Origin: Tetraselmis striata
Taxonomy: Eukaryota > Chlorophyta > Chlorodendrophyceae > Chlorodendrales > Chlorodendraceae
Assembly: GCA_006384855.1 (NCBI GenBank)
Contig: VCJN01000434.1
Location: forward strand, 62,001-126,000
Length of the DNA: 64,000 nt
Direction of reading: 5' to 3'
Below are positions 10,854-22,469 of this stretch, in pieces. The position numbers and the translations under genes were made by a program. The notes under the pieces were generated by a model. The model searched no databases. It worked only from the letters and a program-made list of their open reading frames with translations, and was not told the origin of the DNA. Position 1 is the stretch's first letter; the number at the start of each line of letters is the position of its first letter.

Positions 10854-12686
10854 CATACCACCTGATATGAAAGCCATCTCCCACGGGTGCTGTCTCTGGA
10901 AAGTCCTGTCCAAAGCGACACACTGTGCGGGTATCTTCGTCTACATGCCATCATAGAGTAATTGAAGCGTAACTGTGGGCAGGGAACCAGCAATGATGTG
11001 GCATGATGGCTGCCGCAGGTGGGGCCAACTGCTTTGATGAGCCTGCTTGCGGGCGAGGCGTTGGATGGAGCGGAGCTGACGGCGCCTGGAGAACGACTGG
11101 GCAGCGCCGCAGCATTGGCAGCGCTCGTTGGGGCATTCAGCATTGCGCTCGGCGTGCTTCGTGCCGGCTTTGTGGTGGACTTTATGAGCCACAGCGTGAT
11201 GGCCGCCTTTTGCACCGCATCAGGTATCATAATTGCCACCAGCCAGGCCAAGCATGTGCTGGGCCTGTCCATCCCGCGGCATCACTACTGGTGGCAGACA
11301 GCGGGTGACCTATTGACGCACCTGCCTGACACTGATGGTGCGACGGCGGCGATGGGGCTCACGCTGCTGGCGGGCCTCATGTTCCTTAAAGCCTGGAAGG
11401 GCGCGGGCGACAAAGAGGCTCGTGACAGGCATATACTGTGGCGTTGGCTCCCGAGCCGGCCACGCTCGATACCTTACCGCACCCTGAAGTTAGTGGCCGA
11501 CCTGTCCTCAATTGCCTGCGTCGTCATCGGCTGGCTCTGGGGATTTGCGTATCGCCAGCTGGGTGTCGACTCCGTGGCTGTCATTGGAAACATCGATGAT
11601 GCCGGCCTTGGATTTACTCTACCAACCACATCTCACGCCACCGCATCTGCACTGGCAGTGCCTGCTCTTCTCATGGCGGTGGTGGGCTTCCTGGAGACGG
11701 TCGCCGTTGGCGGGAAGCTGGCGCGGGAGCAACGGTACAGCTTTGACGCCAACCAGGAGCTGCTGGCGCTGGGCGCTGCCAACTGCGCTGGCGCCGTCAT
11801 GGCGGGCTTCCCCATCACCGGCGGCTTTTCACGCACTGCTGTGAACGCCATGTTTGGTGCCACAAGCCAAGTAGCCGGCGCCCTGACGGGCGTGCTGGTG
11901 GCAATCGCCATTTATGTTGCGCTCCCAGCGGTAGAGACATTGCCGCTGGCGGCTCTGGCACCCCTCATCATACATGGCGCCATTGGTATCACGGATTTTG
12001 GTGCGTTTGCCGCTGCCATGCGGGCGAACCGGCCTGAAGCGGCGATCATGCTGGCCACGCTGGGCGTGAGCCTTGGTCTCACTGTGAAAGAAGGGCTCCT
12101 CGCGGGTGTGGCGCTGTCGATTCTGTTGCTCGTGGCTCGTGTTGCGGCCCCCAACATGGCGCTCTGTGGCCGCACACTTGATGGCAACTACCGCGATGTG
12201 CGCTACTACCCCGAGGCTGTCATGCCGAAGGGCGCCGTAGTCCTACGCCTCGATGCGCGGCTCTGCTTTGCAAACGCGCAACGCTTCCAAGACTTTTGTC
12301 TGCGAGCTGCATCGGTGCCACTCGCCGACGAGGGAGCCAATGGCGGGCTGGCGCACTTCGTGGTCGTGGACTGCAAGTCTGTGAGCGGTGCAGATATGAC
12401 GGGCTGCCGCACTTTAGGCGTCTTGGCGTCCACTCTGAAGCGCCGCGGGCAGGCTCTGCTCATTGCCAACTTGAAAGCGCCGCTCGCTGCTGCCCTGTGC
12501 CAAGCTGGCGTGCATGAGACGCTAGCTTCGCATGACGGCTCACTGTGCTGGAGCCTCGATCAAGCTCTGGCCATCGCTGCAGGGGAAGCCGAGCTTGACA
12601 GTGCTACGGGCGCGGTACTGGACCTGTGCCAACGAGTCTCGGCTGCGCAACCCACGGGCTGCTTCCGCCGGCGCCAGCCCCATTGA
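10196..12686 (+). CDS. SulP/SLC26-family anion (sulfate) transporter with STAS domain, two exons
   Basis: Exon 1 is 10196-10693 and exon 2 is 11019-12686. The 325-bp intron (GTGAGA...GCCGCAG) is phase 0, and the join rebuilds a 721-residue protein. Residues 1-110 are a Pro/Ser-rich cytosolic tail. Membrane segments start at GDLIAGLTVGCMLVPQ (about 115), followed by the SulP signature region (GVPVQAGLFASVLPLLVYSM, then GSLRQLQVGPTALMSLL across the splice). More hydrophobic segments run to about residue 540, including ITGGFSRTAVN and FLETVAVGGKLA. The STAS domain begins near 571 (GAVVLRLDARLCFANAQRF) and includes VVVDCKSVSGADMTGCRTL. The family moves sulfate or other anions across membranes by symport or exchange; the substrate here is inferred only. 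The ATG at 10196 is the first in frame, though the frame is open slightly upstream. TGTAA lies about 105 bp after the stop. Confidence 0.9.
10822..10850. repeat. (AC)n microsatellite in the SulP intron
   Basis: About 14 uninterrupted AC units lie mid-intron, near a C-rich tract at 10770-10787. Confidence 0.95.
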
Positions 12687-12788
12687 ATGAGAGATAGTGG
12701 TAGACAGTTAGCCACAATACCCAGGCCTGGAGAGTGCTGCTGCCTTGTCTGGTCATTCATAGCTAATACATTACTCTTTGATCCAGTA

Positions 12789-12793
12789 TGTAA
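12789..12793 (+). terminator. Putative polyadenylation signal TGTAA of the SulP gene
   Basis: TGTAA is the usual polyadenylation word in volvocine algae. It stands about 105 bp after the stop codon. Confidence 0.55.
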
Positions 12794-12799
12794 TGTGCT

Positions 12800-14600
12800 C
12801 GCTGCACCATGAAATCCAAGCGGATGCGGCTTTGGATAAATTATGTGCTAGCTTATTGTCAGGCGGCAGTATACGTCGATACTATGGTGCGTGTGTTCAA
12901 ACTGCCGCCTAATGTAGGTACTTATGCGGCATAGCCCCCTGGATATTGGCGCACTCCCCGGTATCATTACAAATGATACAACACAATCTTCTACCCAGCT
13001 GGTAAAGGTAGGAGGAGCGGGACGACCGGGGCAGGGGAAGGGGGGCGGGCAATACAAGAGAACATGAACTCGTGCATTTATGGATTACACTCTTGCATTG
13101 GGCCCGCGACATCGAGTATGGCTCAACTTGATTGAGCAGGCCCCGTTCTGACACTAGTATGCTTGCACCACAAATGGCTAAAGTTATTGCTGAGTGTTCA
13201 ATAATTTTTACCGGCCCGTGGCAAATATGTACATGCGTAATTCGCGCCGCTGTGCCTGTTGTAAGACCCTGTGCGTGTATAATGTTCCACCTAATCACAT
13301 CATTTCACGTGATGACCATATCGACCGGAGGGGGGGGGGCGGGGGGGGGAGAGGCTTATTCATACTAAAACAATTGTCAAAACCGGCTCTACGGCATGAG
13401 ATCATGAAACATATCCTTATCGCTAATTTGTATCTACTGCTAGATGCACTAATGGCGCTGCACACCTGGTTTCGCTTTTGCTAGTCTTGTAGCCCCAGCC
13501 TGGATCGTGGACGGGGAAAAACGATGCAGGTGTGTTATGTCTCTTACCGTAGTTTCCTACATGCGGCGCGCGGCGTTGTGATCCTTATTTGTGGATGAAC
13601 TAAGCAGCACGACTATGCTCAGGGGCTAACTAAGCAGGTGAGCATCCACCCGAATTTGTGCAAGGAGTAATCCTTTAAAAAATAGGGATTAGTTTGCGAT
13701 TTGCGCTAGTCCGCCCTACCGATATAATTACATGAGCTAGTCCGCCCTACCGATACGTATAACGAGTACCCTGTATCGGTTTTGTGCAAGAACGGCATCT
13801 GTCCTCATTATTGTCGTACGGGTTACTCGCAGTGGTATAGTACTGGTACTGGTACGAGCTACGCGAGCTGGCAGGGTAAGTAGTACTGGTAGGCGGGCCG
13901 AAGGGGTCCAGAAGGATCCACCCGATAATACCCGCCCACGCCATACCCGTATCATCCATGTACGAGTATCGCCCGGACGTCAGTAATATCCTTTGTCGAT
14001 GACCGTTACGATATTGGTAAAAATATATACACGTTCGAAGTCAGTACGGGTTCATACATCGTCAAATTATCACCGCGAATAAGAACGGGTTAATAACTTA
14101 CACCATCGTACTTCTGAATCAGAGCGTAGCATACCGTCAATAACGCTGCAAGTGTTACACATACCGATATTTGTTCGGTCGTATCATCGCATTATTTTTA
14201 ATCAACTTGACTAATATTGCATCGCCTTGCTTGTGGCGCGGGCGTTCATCCGCCGCCGCGCGCAGGCTGCTGCTAATCAACGGCGTCAGCGCCTCGCGGC
14301 ATGCCTAGCCAGGCGCCCCGATATCCCTCCGAGGACACAGTGTTACGTTTGGGCAAACCTGCCGTGCCTGCAAACAACCGATGCTCTGCATTTCCAGCAG
14401 TGGGTCACCGCTCGCATAGCTTGGCCCGTGTCCAGCGGCAGCCCGTTCTGTCTCACCCAGGGCCCATGGGCAGCTGGACAGGGCGGATTACGAGCGTCCG
14501 CGTAGTTTATTAAACTAGAGTAGCACCGCTGCTCATCCCCTCCCGGTGGCTCCAATCCCAGGCACCCACCGCGCTGCTGGACCCACGAACCCTGAATACC
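12800..14600. other. Intergenic region without recognised gene
   Basis: No coding region is supported. A G-rich tract lies at 13328-13349 and a 20-bp direct repeat at 13705-13755. GTAC/CGAGTAC-rich words cluster at 13755-13970. A 93-codon open frame at 14227-14505 just upstream of the BTB gene has no recognisable feature; it may be the BTB gene's promoter and leader region. Confidence 0.45.
13705..13755. repeat. 20-bp direct repeat, 31-bp period
   Basis: GCTAGTCCGCCCTACCGATA occurs at 13705-13724 and 13736-13755 with an AT-rich 11-bp spacer. It is a perfect short duplication of unknown origin. Confidence 0.85.
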
Positions 14601-14601
14601 A

Positions 14602-16184
14602 ATGGAAGAACTGCAGCATATTCCCCAACCCTTATCGAGAATGGAAGGCGGCAGCAGCATGGCTGTGGACGCGTCCGTGAACGCTGTCCCGGCGGCCACC
14701 CCCGCGGAGGCTCACGGCGATTGTCCCACGATTGTCGATCACGGCGCCCAACTCCTGACAATGCTGCGACGCATGTGCACTGACAAACTCCTGCCGGACG
14801 TTATCCTGCGGGTGGAAAGCAAGAATTGCGGTGCAGTGAGGTATGTGCGCGCTACCCTCTGCCATACTAGTGCGACAGGCCGCTGCCAAGCGCTTCGGTC
14901 GCTGACATACACTACTCGTGCCACCCGCCGTCCTCCCTACGGGGGAAAGGCGCCAATCGGGCTGACCGTTGCTCGCTGGTGTGGCGCAGGTACCCTTGCC
15001 ACCGCATGATTCTCTCGTTGTGGAGCGACGTGTTTCGTTCCATGTTTGAGTGCTTCGACTCCGCCCCTGAGGGACAGACTCAGGAGATTCCGCTGAACGG
15101 TGACGACCCGGCCGCCATCGGTTCGCTGGTGGATTATTTCTACACCGGCGAGCTCGCCCTTGACGCTGCCAACGTGATGTCGCTCCTGGCCGCCGCCGAC
15201 AAGTATCATGTCGGCCTCGTGGTGGAGGCTTGCGGTCGCTACCTGGGCGACCAGATCAACGTGACCAGCGTCTGCCACGTGCTGGAGAGCGCGCAGAGGC
15301 ACAGCGCACACGAGGCGGAGAGAAAATGCAAGAAGCTCCTCAGCTCCAAGTTCTACCAAGTCTGCGCGCGCGAGTCCTTCCTGGGACTGAGCTGGGAAAA
15401 CATCAAGTGGGTACTGGGCAACGACAAGCTTGTGTGTGAGTCGGAGCTTGCGGTGTTTAACTCGGCGATGAGGTGGTTGGCAGCTGACGCAGATCGCAAG
15501 CGGTACCTTCATGAGGTGCTGGAGATGGTCCGTTTTACGTGCTTCAGTGTGGCGGACCTCGGCACCGTCGACTCCCACCCCACCGCTACCCAAGCGGGTG
15601 ACTTCTTTCTAAGGAAGCTTCTCACTGCATACAAGGCCACATCCAGTCCAACCTGCTCTGTCCGCGTAGAGAAGAGCCGCCAGTACTACCAGTTCTGGGT
15701 GTCTGGCGTCATGCACCACATCCCAGTGGCTGTCATCGAGGCTCAGGGCTGGAGGGAGGTGTACAGGCAGCCATACTCGCACCCCACATCCATGGCGGAG
15801 ATTTGCGCGTGCACTGCAAACTACAGCCATGTGCTGGTGGCAGCCAAGCACAACAGCAGCTCGGAGCTTGAGCTGTGTGCTGCGGGTGAGTGCAGCAGGG
15901 TGCTGCAGCCCACCAACGGCAGGTACGACTTTCACGAGGAGAACGGCGCCCACTGGTACTGCTGGAATGGAAAGGCTTTCGGCTTCTCCCGTGGCAAGCA
16001 GGTGGATCTGTTCTGGGCGGATGTATGTCAGTTTGAGGGGGACAACCGCCTGAGCTGGGTCCTGGATGGGCGTGGCGGATGGAGGGTGGGAAAAACCTTT
16101 CTCTACGATGCCTCGGAGGCCATCCATACCTGGGAGAAGGTCATGTATGTCAAGAACATGCCCAAGGCCCCAAGCAGCCCATGA
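14602..16184 (+). CDS. BTB/POZ-BACK domain protein, two exons
   Basis: Exon 1 is 14602-14840 and exon 2 is 14990-16184. The 149-bp intron (GTATGT...GGCGCAG) splits an Arg codon, and the join gives 477 residues. The BTB fold spans about 60-165: LPDVILRVESKNCGAV, then RYPCHRMILSLWSDVFRSMF with the conserved Asp, His and Ser of the family, then the YFYTGELALDAANVMSLLAAADKY helices. A BACK-like helical region follows (HVLESAQRHSAHEAERKC to FNSAMRWLAADADRK, about 175-255). The C-terminal 200 residues contain aromatic, beta-rich sequence (HWYCWNGKAFGFSRGK, LSWVLDGRGGW) that I cannot assign; it does not read as clear Kelch repeats. BTB-BACK proteins commonly act as substrate adaptors for Cullin-3 ubiquitin ligases; that role is inferred. 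The splice join restores the textbook BTB motif, which strongly supports the model. TGTAA words follow at 16353 and 16377. Confidence 0.88.
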
Positions 16185-16352
16185 GAGTATGCAGGCACTG
16201 AGACATGTCTTCCAGAGCACCACATCACGCGGGTGCCTGGACATTCTGTCACATCGTATTTCCGCCCAACCTGCCCCATGTGTATAACATCCCCCCTCCC
16301 CTTCCTCTACTGCCTATCAGCATGTCAGTAGATCAAGTAACAGTAGCGCTAT

Positions 16353-16381
16353 TGTAATACCACAACCTATCAAGCATGTAA
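16353..16381 (+). terminator. Two TGTAA polyadenylation words after the BTB gene
   Basis: TGTAA occurs at 16353-16357 and 16377-16381, about 170-195 bp after the stop codon, a normal 3' UTR length for volvocine genes. Confidence 0.5.
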
Positions 16382-16389
16382 TGCCACTC

Positions 16390-19300
16390 GATGACCAGGC
16401 CAGCCAAGCTAGCTGCCATTTCCTCCACACCAACCGCTTTGTGGTAGAATAGAAGGATGGTTTGTGCAGCGCTTGCCAGTAAACAGGGATGACATTGCAG
16501 TGTGACAATTATACGAGTACGGTACACTATGAGTACATGTACTATGTGTACGAGGACTAGTACGATGTGTACCTTGAGACTGCGATGAGTATATGTACGA
16601 TATAATGCTGCTATGTGGTAAGCGTTGTGGCAACCTTGTGTAACCCATATATTGGTATTGTTGAAACACTGAAGCCTCTCGTCTTTGCACCAACACTACA
16701 CACCACCTTTGTTTGTATTTGAGTCCCTAAACGGCGGAGACTGTCGCATCCCGCTCACAAAACGCCAACTGGGCGCGAGTATACTTGCGCCTCATCACCT
16801 TTCGCCTTACAAGTGAGTGGAAGACTTGCATTGAAAGGTTTAATTTACGACCCTGCTGGAGCCAACACTCGCTACGAAACCAGTGCGACAGTCTCCGTCG
16901 GTCGAGACTCAGAAACAAAGTTGGTGGTGTGCAGTGGTGGTACAGAGACAAGAGACTGCACTGTTTTTCACAATACACAAAAAATTTACAAGTTGCCACA
17001 ACCCACTGCCTACACATAGTCTTGCTATCGTTGGCACTGGTCGTCAGGCCATGCCAACCTTTCGCAAGACGCCCACTGCCAAGGGCGTCACCGTGGAGAG
17101 TCAGACTGAAGCCAAAACGCCAGCCTTGTCATTGTACGGCAATATACAATATATATATCCATCACTGTCATTAAAGAATATATTTGACAAGACATGCAGG
17201 AATAATTATATTTACTACAGCAGGCCGACATACGAGTACTCGTGCGGTAAGCGTCTTTGGTAACTATGCGGACATTGCAGACATGGCTATATTTCAGGAA
17301 TATATTGCAGGTGACATAAAGGATAAAGTAACCATTCCTAACTATCGCGTCGAAACATACGTCTATTGCGATGGCCTTTGAACAATAATACTAGGAGACT
17401 AGAATAATAATACCAAAATAAAAAAATAGAAATAGAAAATAAAACGCTAGAATGTTGGCAACACACGGCCATGCACCGCCATTTAAATTTCGCTCAAGTA
17501 CAGTCAATTTCTTTCGTACAGTTTATATTATGATAATGCGTTTATCGTGACAGATATCATGGTATACGAGTACGAGTACTGCATTGGCCAGTCTGACATA
17601 TATTGATAGTGGGAGCCACACCGTAATACGACGGGGGCCCATTTTCAAGTACCGCGTCGCATGTACTGTACACCGGAAATAAAACCAGCGCTACGGCCGT
17701 ACGCGCCAACATTCCGCGCCTGGGAGGCCGGAACATTACCATATGTTGGGCTCTCCCGATGTCATTACTTGGTTTAGACCCCCCCCCCCTCCCTCAACGA
17801 TTTCCCGGCTTCTGCAGTCAGATCCGTCTAGTGCTGCGGAAAGTAATGGACGGATGAGATGGGTCTAATTCTCATATTACAGTGCAGGTAGGATAGCTGC
17901 ATTGCCGCCTCATGTGCAATCCGACATGCCAATGCCAGGAGGTCGGAGTGTAAGACAATGACAACATGATTGTCAATTAGAGTGCATAAAGTGTGCAACC
18001 ATAATTACAGGTTAGTTGTTGTGGCTACACCCCTCCCGGCCTCGCAGCCTACCATCTATTGATTGTCACGCTATGGCGCCCGCCACTATTATTTATAGGT
18101 ATTGGCCTACCATGAGCGGAGGATCATGGGTGCGGCATGCCTAGCGGCATCACCCCCACCAACACATGGTGGGCGCTGGTAATCCTACGACCCTTGCCCG
18201 GCGTGGTGCGGCAGGGGGCTGCGCGGGGTGGCCGGTTTTGGCGGGTCCTCGAATCCTGCGACGACCGGGGAGCCCTGCTACATGGAGCTTGTCAAATAAT
18301 ACTCGTAGTACCGGTAGCGCTTGTTGGCGCCCCCGGGCAACATCCGTGTACGGGGGTTGCTTATTATGGACGCAACACGGCGACTCAAGGGCGGCCAACT
18401 AAGAGATAGGAGCCGGAATGCTATGAGGGAGTCGCAGCCACGCAGCGGGAGGAGTCAACCCGGTCTGAGCCTAACCGGGCGGCTACACCGACATGGTGAT
18501 GGCGCGCGGCGGCGGAGAGCAGCGCGCAGGCGAGCAAGACCGGCATGCCGGCCACGGAGCGACGACATGCGGATGGGGGGGGGGGGGGGGGGGGGGGGGG
18601 GGTGCTCGCCTCCCTCCCCCCTCCACAGCCCCCCTTGCTTGGGGATCCTACCGCAAGAGCTCAGGCGGGCGAGATGGCGCGGTTGCAGCGGCGGACAGCG
18701 GCCGAGGCCGGCGAGCCGTCACAGCCGGCGCGGCGAGGCGATGAGCGCCGCAACCTGCGGAATGTTTGCGGCGATGGCGGCAAGTGGATCCAGACGCGGC
18801 ACGGCGACCGTAAACTGCGCGGTGCCGGTGCATTACTGGAAAACCTTTTCGGGGGCGGGACGAGTATTGCATTCGTAATCCCCGTGCTGCCAATGAGTTA
18901 GCGGTAGTCGCTCGTACTGGCGATTATCCTTAGTTCTCCGGAAATAACACAGGTACTGATCACGTGATGGAAGGAGGCGGGGCTTGGAAACGAAAGAGGA
19001 TGGCCGGACCGAAGCTTGACTGAGCTGTAATTACACTATATGTTTTCCGCCTATACTATGGGTAGAGATGGCACGCCCTAAGAACAACTCGGTCTGAGCG
19101 GTGTAGAGCATCATGTGAGCACGTTGCAATCAATTCTAATTTCAATTGGGTTGGGCGAACTAGACCCGAGCTTATCCTTTGAGCTCGTCGACCCAACGGA
19201 TGTGGCCTTCCGCCTTCATCGATCACTAATTGTCTTATGTATAATCAAGACGTTGCCGCCGGAAATGCGTGTACACCGATGAGATGTAGTGATGTACCAT

Positions 19301-20480
19301 GTCGGAGGCCACAAGGCCAATGGGCTTAATGGCAAGCTGAAGGTGCACACAAAAGAGCTAGCTAGAGAGGAGGCGCAGTGGAACCGATACAATTGTGTTG
19401 ATAGTAGTGTGCAACATCAACAACTTACATAAGGCAAGAGGTGTAGCAGCCAGCGGCCATCAACCGCCAGCGATTGCAGCCAACAACTGCGTACTAGACA
19501 TGTTAGCTATGTATATATGGTAGGCTGGCGCAAGCCGGGAGTGTCAGGGGCAAGTCATAGACCAAATAATGTATATAATGAGACATGCATGTGTGTATTA
19601 TTAGGACCAAATAATGCTTTAAATTTTGCTGCCCTTGATGTGTAAACACAGCTCTATGCATACAGGGATTTGCTGCCGCACCAGCATGTCGAGGCAAATC
19701 TCGGAGTTTCCTCGCTTACATTATTTATTTAATATGTATGAATAGTCCTTCAATGCAGCAATACATCACCCGGCTTCAAAACATATATAAGTGGAGGGGG
19801 GGAGCTCCAAAATCAAACTATCAACTGACTGGCCACTTCATTTTAAAATCATCGATGTTGCCAGGATACCGTAACGATGATGTCGCCTGCCAGCGTGCTT
19901 GATATTTGACGATCATGCGGCGAACCGCCGCGCGATTGGTCGCTACTGTGCTGGTATTCGCGTGGTACACGAGTAGCAACGGTCGCTCTGGTCGCTAATC
20001 CTTATTGCAGTGGTCATGGCTACTAATCCTAAGCAACTCGAGAATTACTAGTGGCATATATGTTTTAAATAGCGGTCATTACGAGCGACTAAAGCAGCGG
20101 GGCAGCCGCGCGACGCGCGACGAGGAGGCGCGGGGCGCAGAATTTGGACCTGAAACACGCGGGAAAACGGACCAGTGACTAGCGACCAATCATCCTGGTT
20201 ACAGCGCAGTATTTATACGTGGGCAGTCGCTAATGATTAGCGGCAAATTCCTCAGTACAGCTGGATGAGGCAGTGGAACAACGCGCAGCATAATCTTCCG
20301 GCAGAGGGGCCTCCGAAGGTCCACTTTGCCTACATAGCGAAAACTAATACGGCAAATGGAGATGGGCACATAAGGATCCCTCCAGCACAGCAGCACCCAC
20401 ACGCACCGTCATCCGCTTCCATCACTCCAGCGATCGGATATCACGTACGGATTCCATCCGACAAGCAAGTCTCTTCCCCC
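16390..20480. other. Long gene-poor stretch with AT-rich segments and a poly-G tract
   Basis: I see no supportable gene. 16500-17560 is AT-rich with ACGAGTAC-type words. 18130-18890 is GC-rich with several overlapping open frames, none convincing, and contains a 28-G run. 18900-20250 is AT-rich and repeats the words GTCGCTA and GCGACTA in both orientations (for example near 18906, 19939, 19989, 20090, 20178, 20227), possibly traces of old small inverted-repeat elements. Confidence 0.4.
18575..18602. repeat. Poly-G run of 28 bases
   Basis: This is an uninterrupted G homopolymer followed by a C-rich stretch. Such runs are unstable and hard to sequence, so the exact length is doubtful. Confidence 0.9.
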
Positions 20481-20484
20481 GACA

Positions 20485-21392
20485 ATGGCGCGCTGGAGCA
20501 GTACGCGCGGCGTTGTGCTCCTGTTCGCGCTGTTCGCCGGGCTCGTCTGGTCTCCCCTCCGCCCCCCCCCCCCCCCCCCCCCCCCCCACCCCCTCCTTCC
20601 TCCCAGCCCCTCCCCTTTCCGTCGCGCAGCAGCCGGCTTGCAAGGTCGCGGAGCTGCCCTCCAGTGCTCAGGCATTGTGGCCGCAACCAGCGGCGCTATG
20701 CTGCACCACCAATAGCCAGTTGCCACTGCCCAGAGACAGCTGCCGGGCTACGATACGCCGTCGGACGCAAGTAGCGGATACTCTCGTGTGGCGTCCGCAG
20801 ACCGGTACTCAGAGGGCACCACTGTCCAACAGTAGGGTTCGGCCAGGGTCCATCCACTAATATTGCCAGAAGCGCCATAGCTGATAGGATAAATCACATC
20901 TGCCAGAGGGTGTATGTTACTTATACTACAGCCGTCGGAACAGCGCTCGACGCTGATGGGACTCTGCTTCTGCTTGCGCAGCGCAATGCTGGGCGGCGCC
21001 GACGCTGCCCCTGCGCTGATGATGCGGAGGAATACGGGCACCGATGACAGCTTCACGAAGCGGCACTACGGTGGGCACATGATAAGCGCCAAGCTGAGGG
21101 ATGATCCCTGCGAGCCGCTCACGGATGAGGCATCCTGCTCCGCGTCCCCTGCCTGCGTCTGGTGCAAGGCCCAGGCCATCCCTAGCAGCTGCTTCAGGAA
21201 GGTGTGGCAGACGTCCCCTGCGCACGCTCAGCTCGCATCACCTCCTGCACTACGAGTGCCTCTGCATGCCATACTGCTTGCCCTCTTGCCTCAACATTGC
21301 CCCGCATTCTCATTTCCTTTTTGTCAACGCCTGACTCCCATACGTAGGAGGACGCCGCGAAGCTTCCGCCGGGCGTCTTCGTTTGCTCCTGA
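20485..21392 (+). CDS. Probable small secreted cysteine-rich protein, three exons
   Basis: The most consistent model joins 20485-20549, 20982-21201 and 21348-21392, giving about 109 residues. The N-terminus (MARWSSTRGVVLLFALFAGL) is a typical signal peptide. Exon 2 starts after a strong acceptor (CTTCTGCTTGCGCAG) and encodes a basic stretch, then a Cys cluster: DPCEPLTDEASCSASPACVW followed by CK and, eight residues on, another Cys. Exon 3 continues in frame after a 146-bp intron with EDAAKLPPGVFVCS and stops. The spacing C-x8-C-x5-C-x2-C suggests disulfide pairing outside the cell or in the secretory lumen. Function is unknown. The weak point is the first donor (GTCTCC); an alternative donor further on (near 20668) would include a poly-Pro run from the 26-C tract. 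Exons 2 and 3 are better supported than exon 1. Confidence 0.55.
20562..20587. repeat. Poly-C run of 26 bases
   Basis: This C homopolymer lies in intron 1 of the small secreted protein gene under the preferred model, or in a poly-Pro coding stretch under the alternative. Confidence 0.9.
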
Positions 21393-21821
21393 ATTTCTGT
21401 CAGCATGTGTGGCAAAATTGGACAGGATTACGGTTGTGGCACTTCCCGCTGACGGCGCTCCAATGTGATGAAGTGCTGGGTCGCGCTAGTGGTATGGCGG
21501 CCTGGAGACTGTGAGAGCTGACAGGCTGATGTTAATATAAAGACAATTTGATGACTTGCCAATTGCCTACAGCAGACACCAATGCAAATCCATATGCTGA
21601 CTATCCTCTTTATAGCGCATCCGCCATCGCTAAGTTCCGCACTGCCGATCGCGCACAGCCAAAACCCTGGTGCTATTCATTACCATCAACAATGTCAGAT
21701 ATCTCCCATCGATTTTTTAGTGGTTCATGTATTTTCTGTGGTGTTATTGTACTGCAGGCCCAGACTGAGCTCATGTTTTCTCTATTAATGGCACCTGCAT
21801 GTGCGCACAAATTATTTGTGA

Positions 21822-21826
21822 TTACA
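21822..21826 (-). terminator. Putative minus-strand polyadenylation word TGTAA
   Basis: Read on the minus strand this is TGTAA, about 48 bp beyond the candidate stop codon at 21874-21876. Confidence 0.3.
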
Positions 21827-21873
21827 GTGCTGCCGTTCCTGCTTAGTCTTTGGTGCTAAACATGCAAGCTGTC

Positions 21874-22346
21874 TTACTGCCCGGCTCCACAAACCCGCGT
21901 AGGGTCCACTAATGAAAGCGCGTAGCCTGCAGCCCTCTGGATCAAGGCCTGGTTGTCCCCAATCTTCAGAGTGGTGTCGTCCTCCTGGGCCCCTCCATCG
22001 GGGGGCGGGGCAGAGGTTTTGTCGTCGTGCGGGCGCGTGTGGCAGGCTATCCTGGCGTTTTCCGTTTGCTGGCTTGCTTGGTTTTGTGTATGTGTGTGCC
22101 ATTGGCCTCTAGATGGTGCTTGACTTTGTACACCTGCAGCGGTCTTTGTAGCCATCGCGCTGCATGGATATGCATGCATTTGAGAAGGGAAGTGGCCTCT
22201 GCCGGGGTTTGCTCGGGTGGGTCTGAGCGACTGGGGCGCAAGAGTTGTGTTGTCAGACGCAGGACAATATACTTGTGCGTGGTGCCAGTGCGGCTCGTGA
22301 AGAGCGGGATGATGCGCGCATCGAAGCCCGGCCACTGTACTCGCAA
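21874..22346 (-). CDS. Possible 3' exons of an unidentified minus-strand gene
   Basis: Two coding-like peptides lie on the minus strand. The upstream one (about 22346-22250) starts after an acceptor-like CGCTCGCGCAG and reads ALRVQWPGFDARIIPL, then FTSRTGTTHKYIVLR. The downstream one (about 22000-21874) follows an acceptor-like GGGGCCCAG and reads EDDTTLKIGDNQALIQRAAG, then YALSLVDPTRVCGAGQ and a TAA stop. A minus-strand TGTAA follows within 50 bp. These hints together favour a real gene end. I could not link the two peptides by a clean intron, do not recognise the family, and found no upstream exons. The plus strand is also open here, so strand choice is tentative. Confidence 0.3.
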
Positions 22347-22469
22347 TGCCTGCGCGAGCGGCTCTTATTCGTAATGCCGTGGATATTCCGCAGCATACCC
22401 CACTTCCGCTCCTTGCTGCGAGACCTCTACTTCGAAGCTCCTTTCCTGTCGGCGCCTTCACATCACATT

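Noticed and set aside
18321..18878. 185-codon frame through the poly-G tract
   Set aside because: The frame depends on the exact length of a 28-G run, and its sequence is low-complexity Arg/Ala/Gly without a domain.
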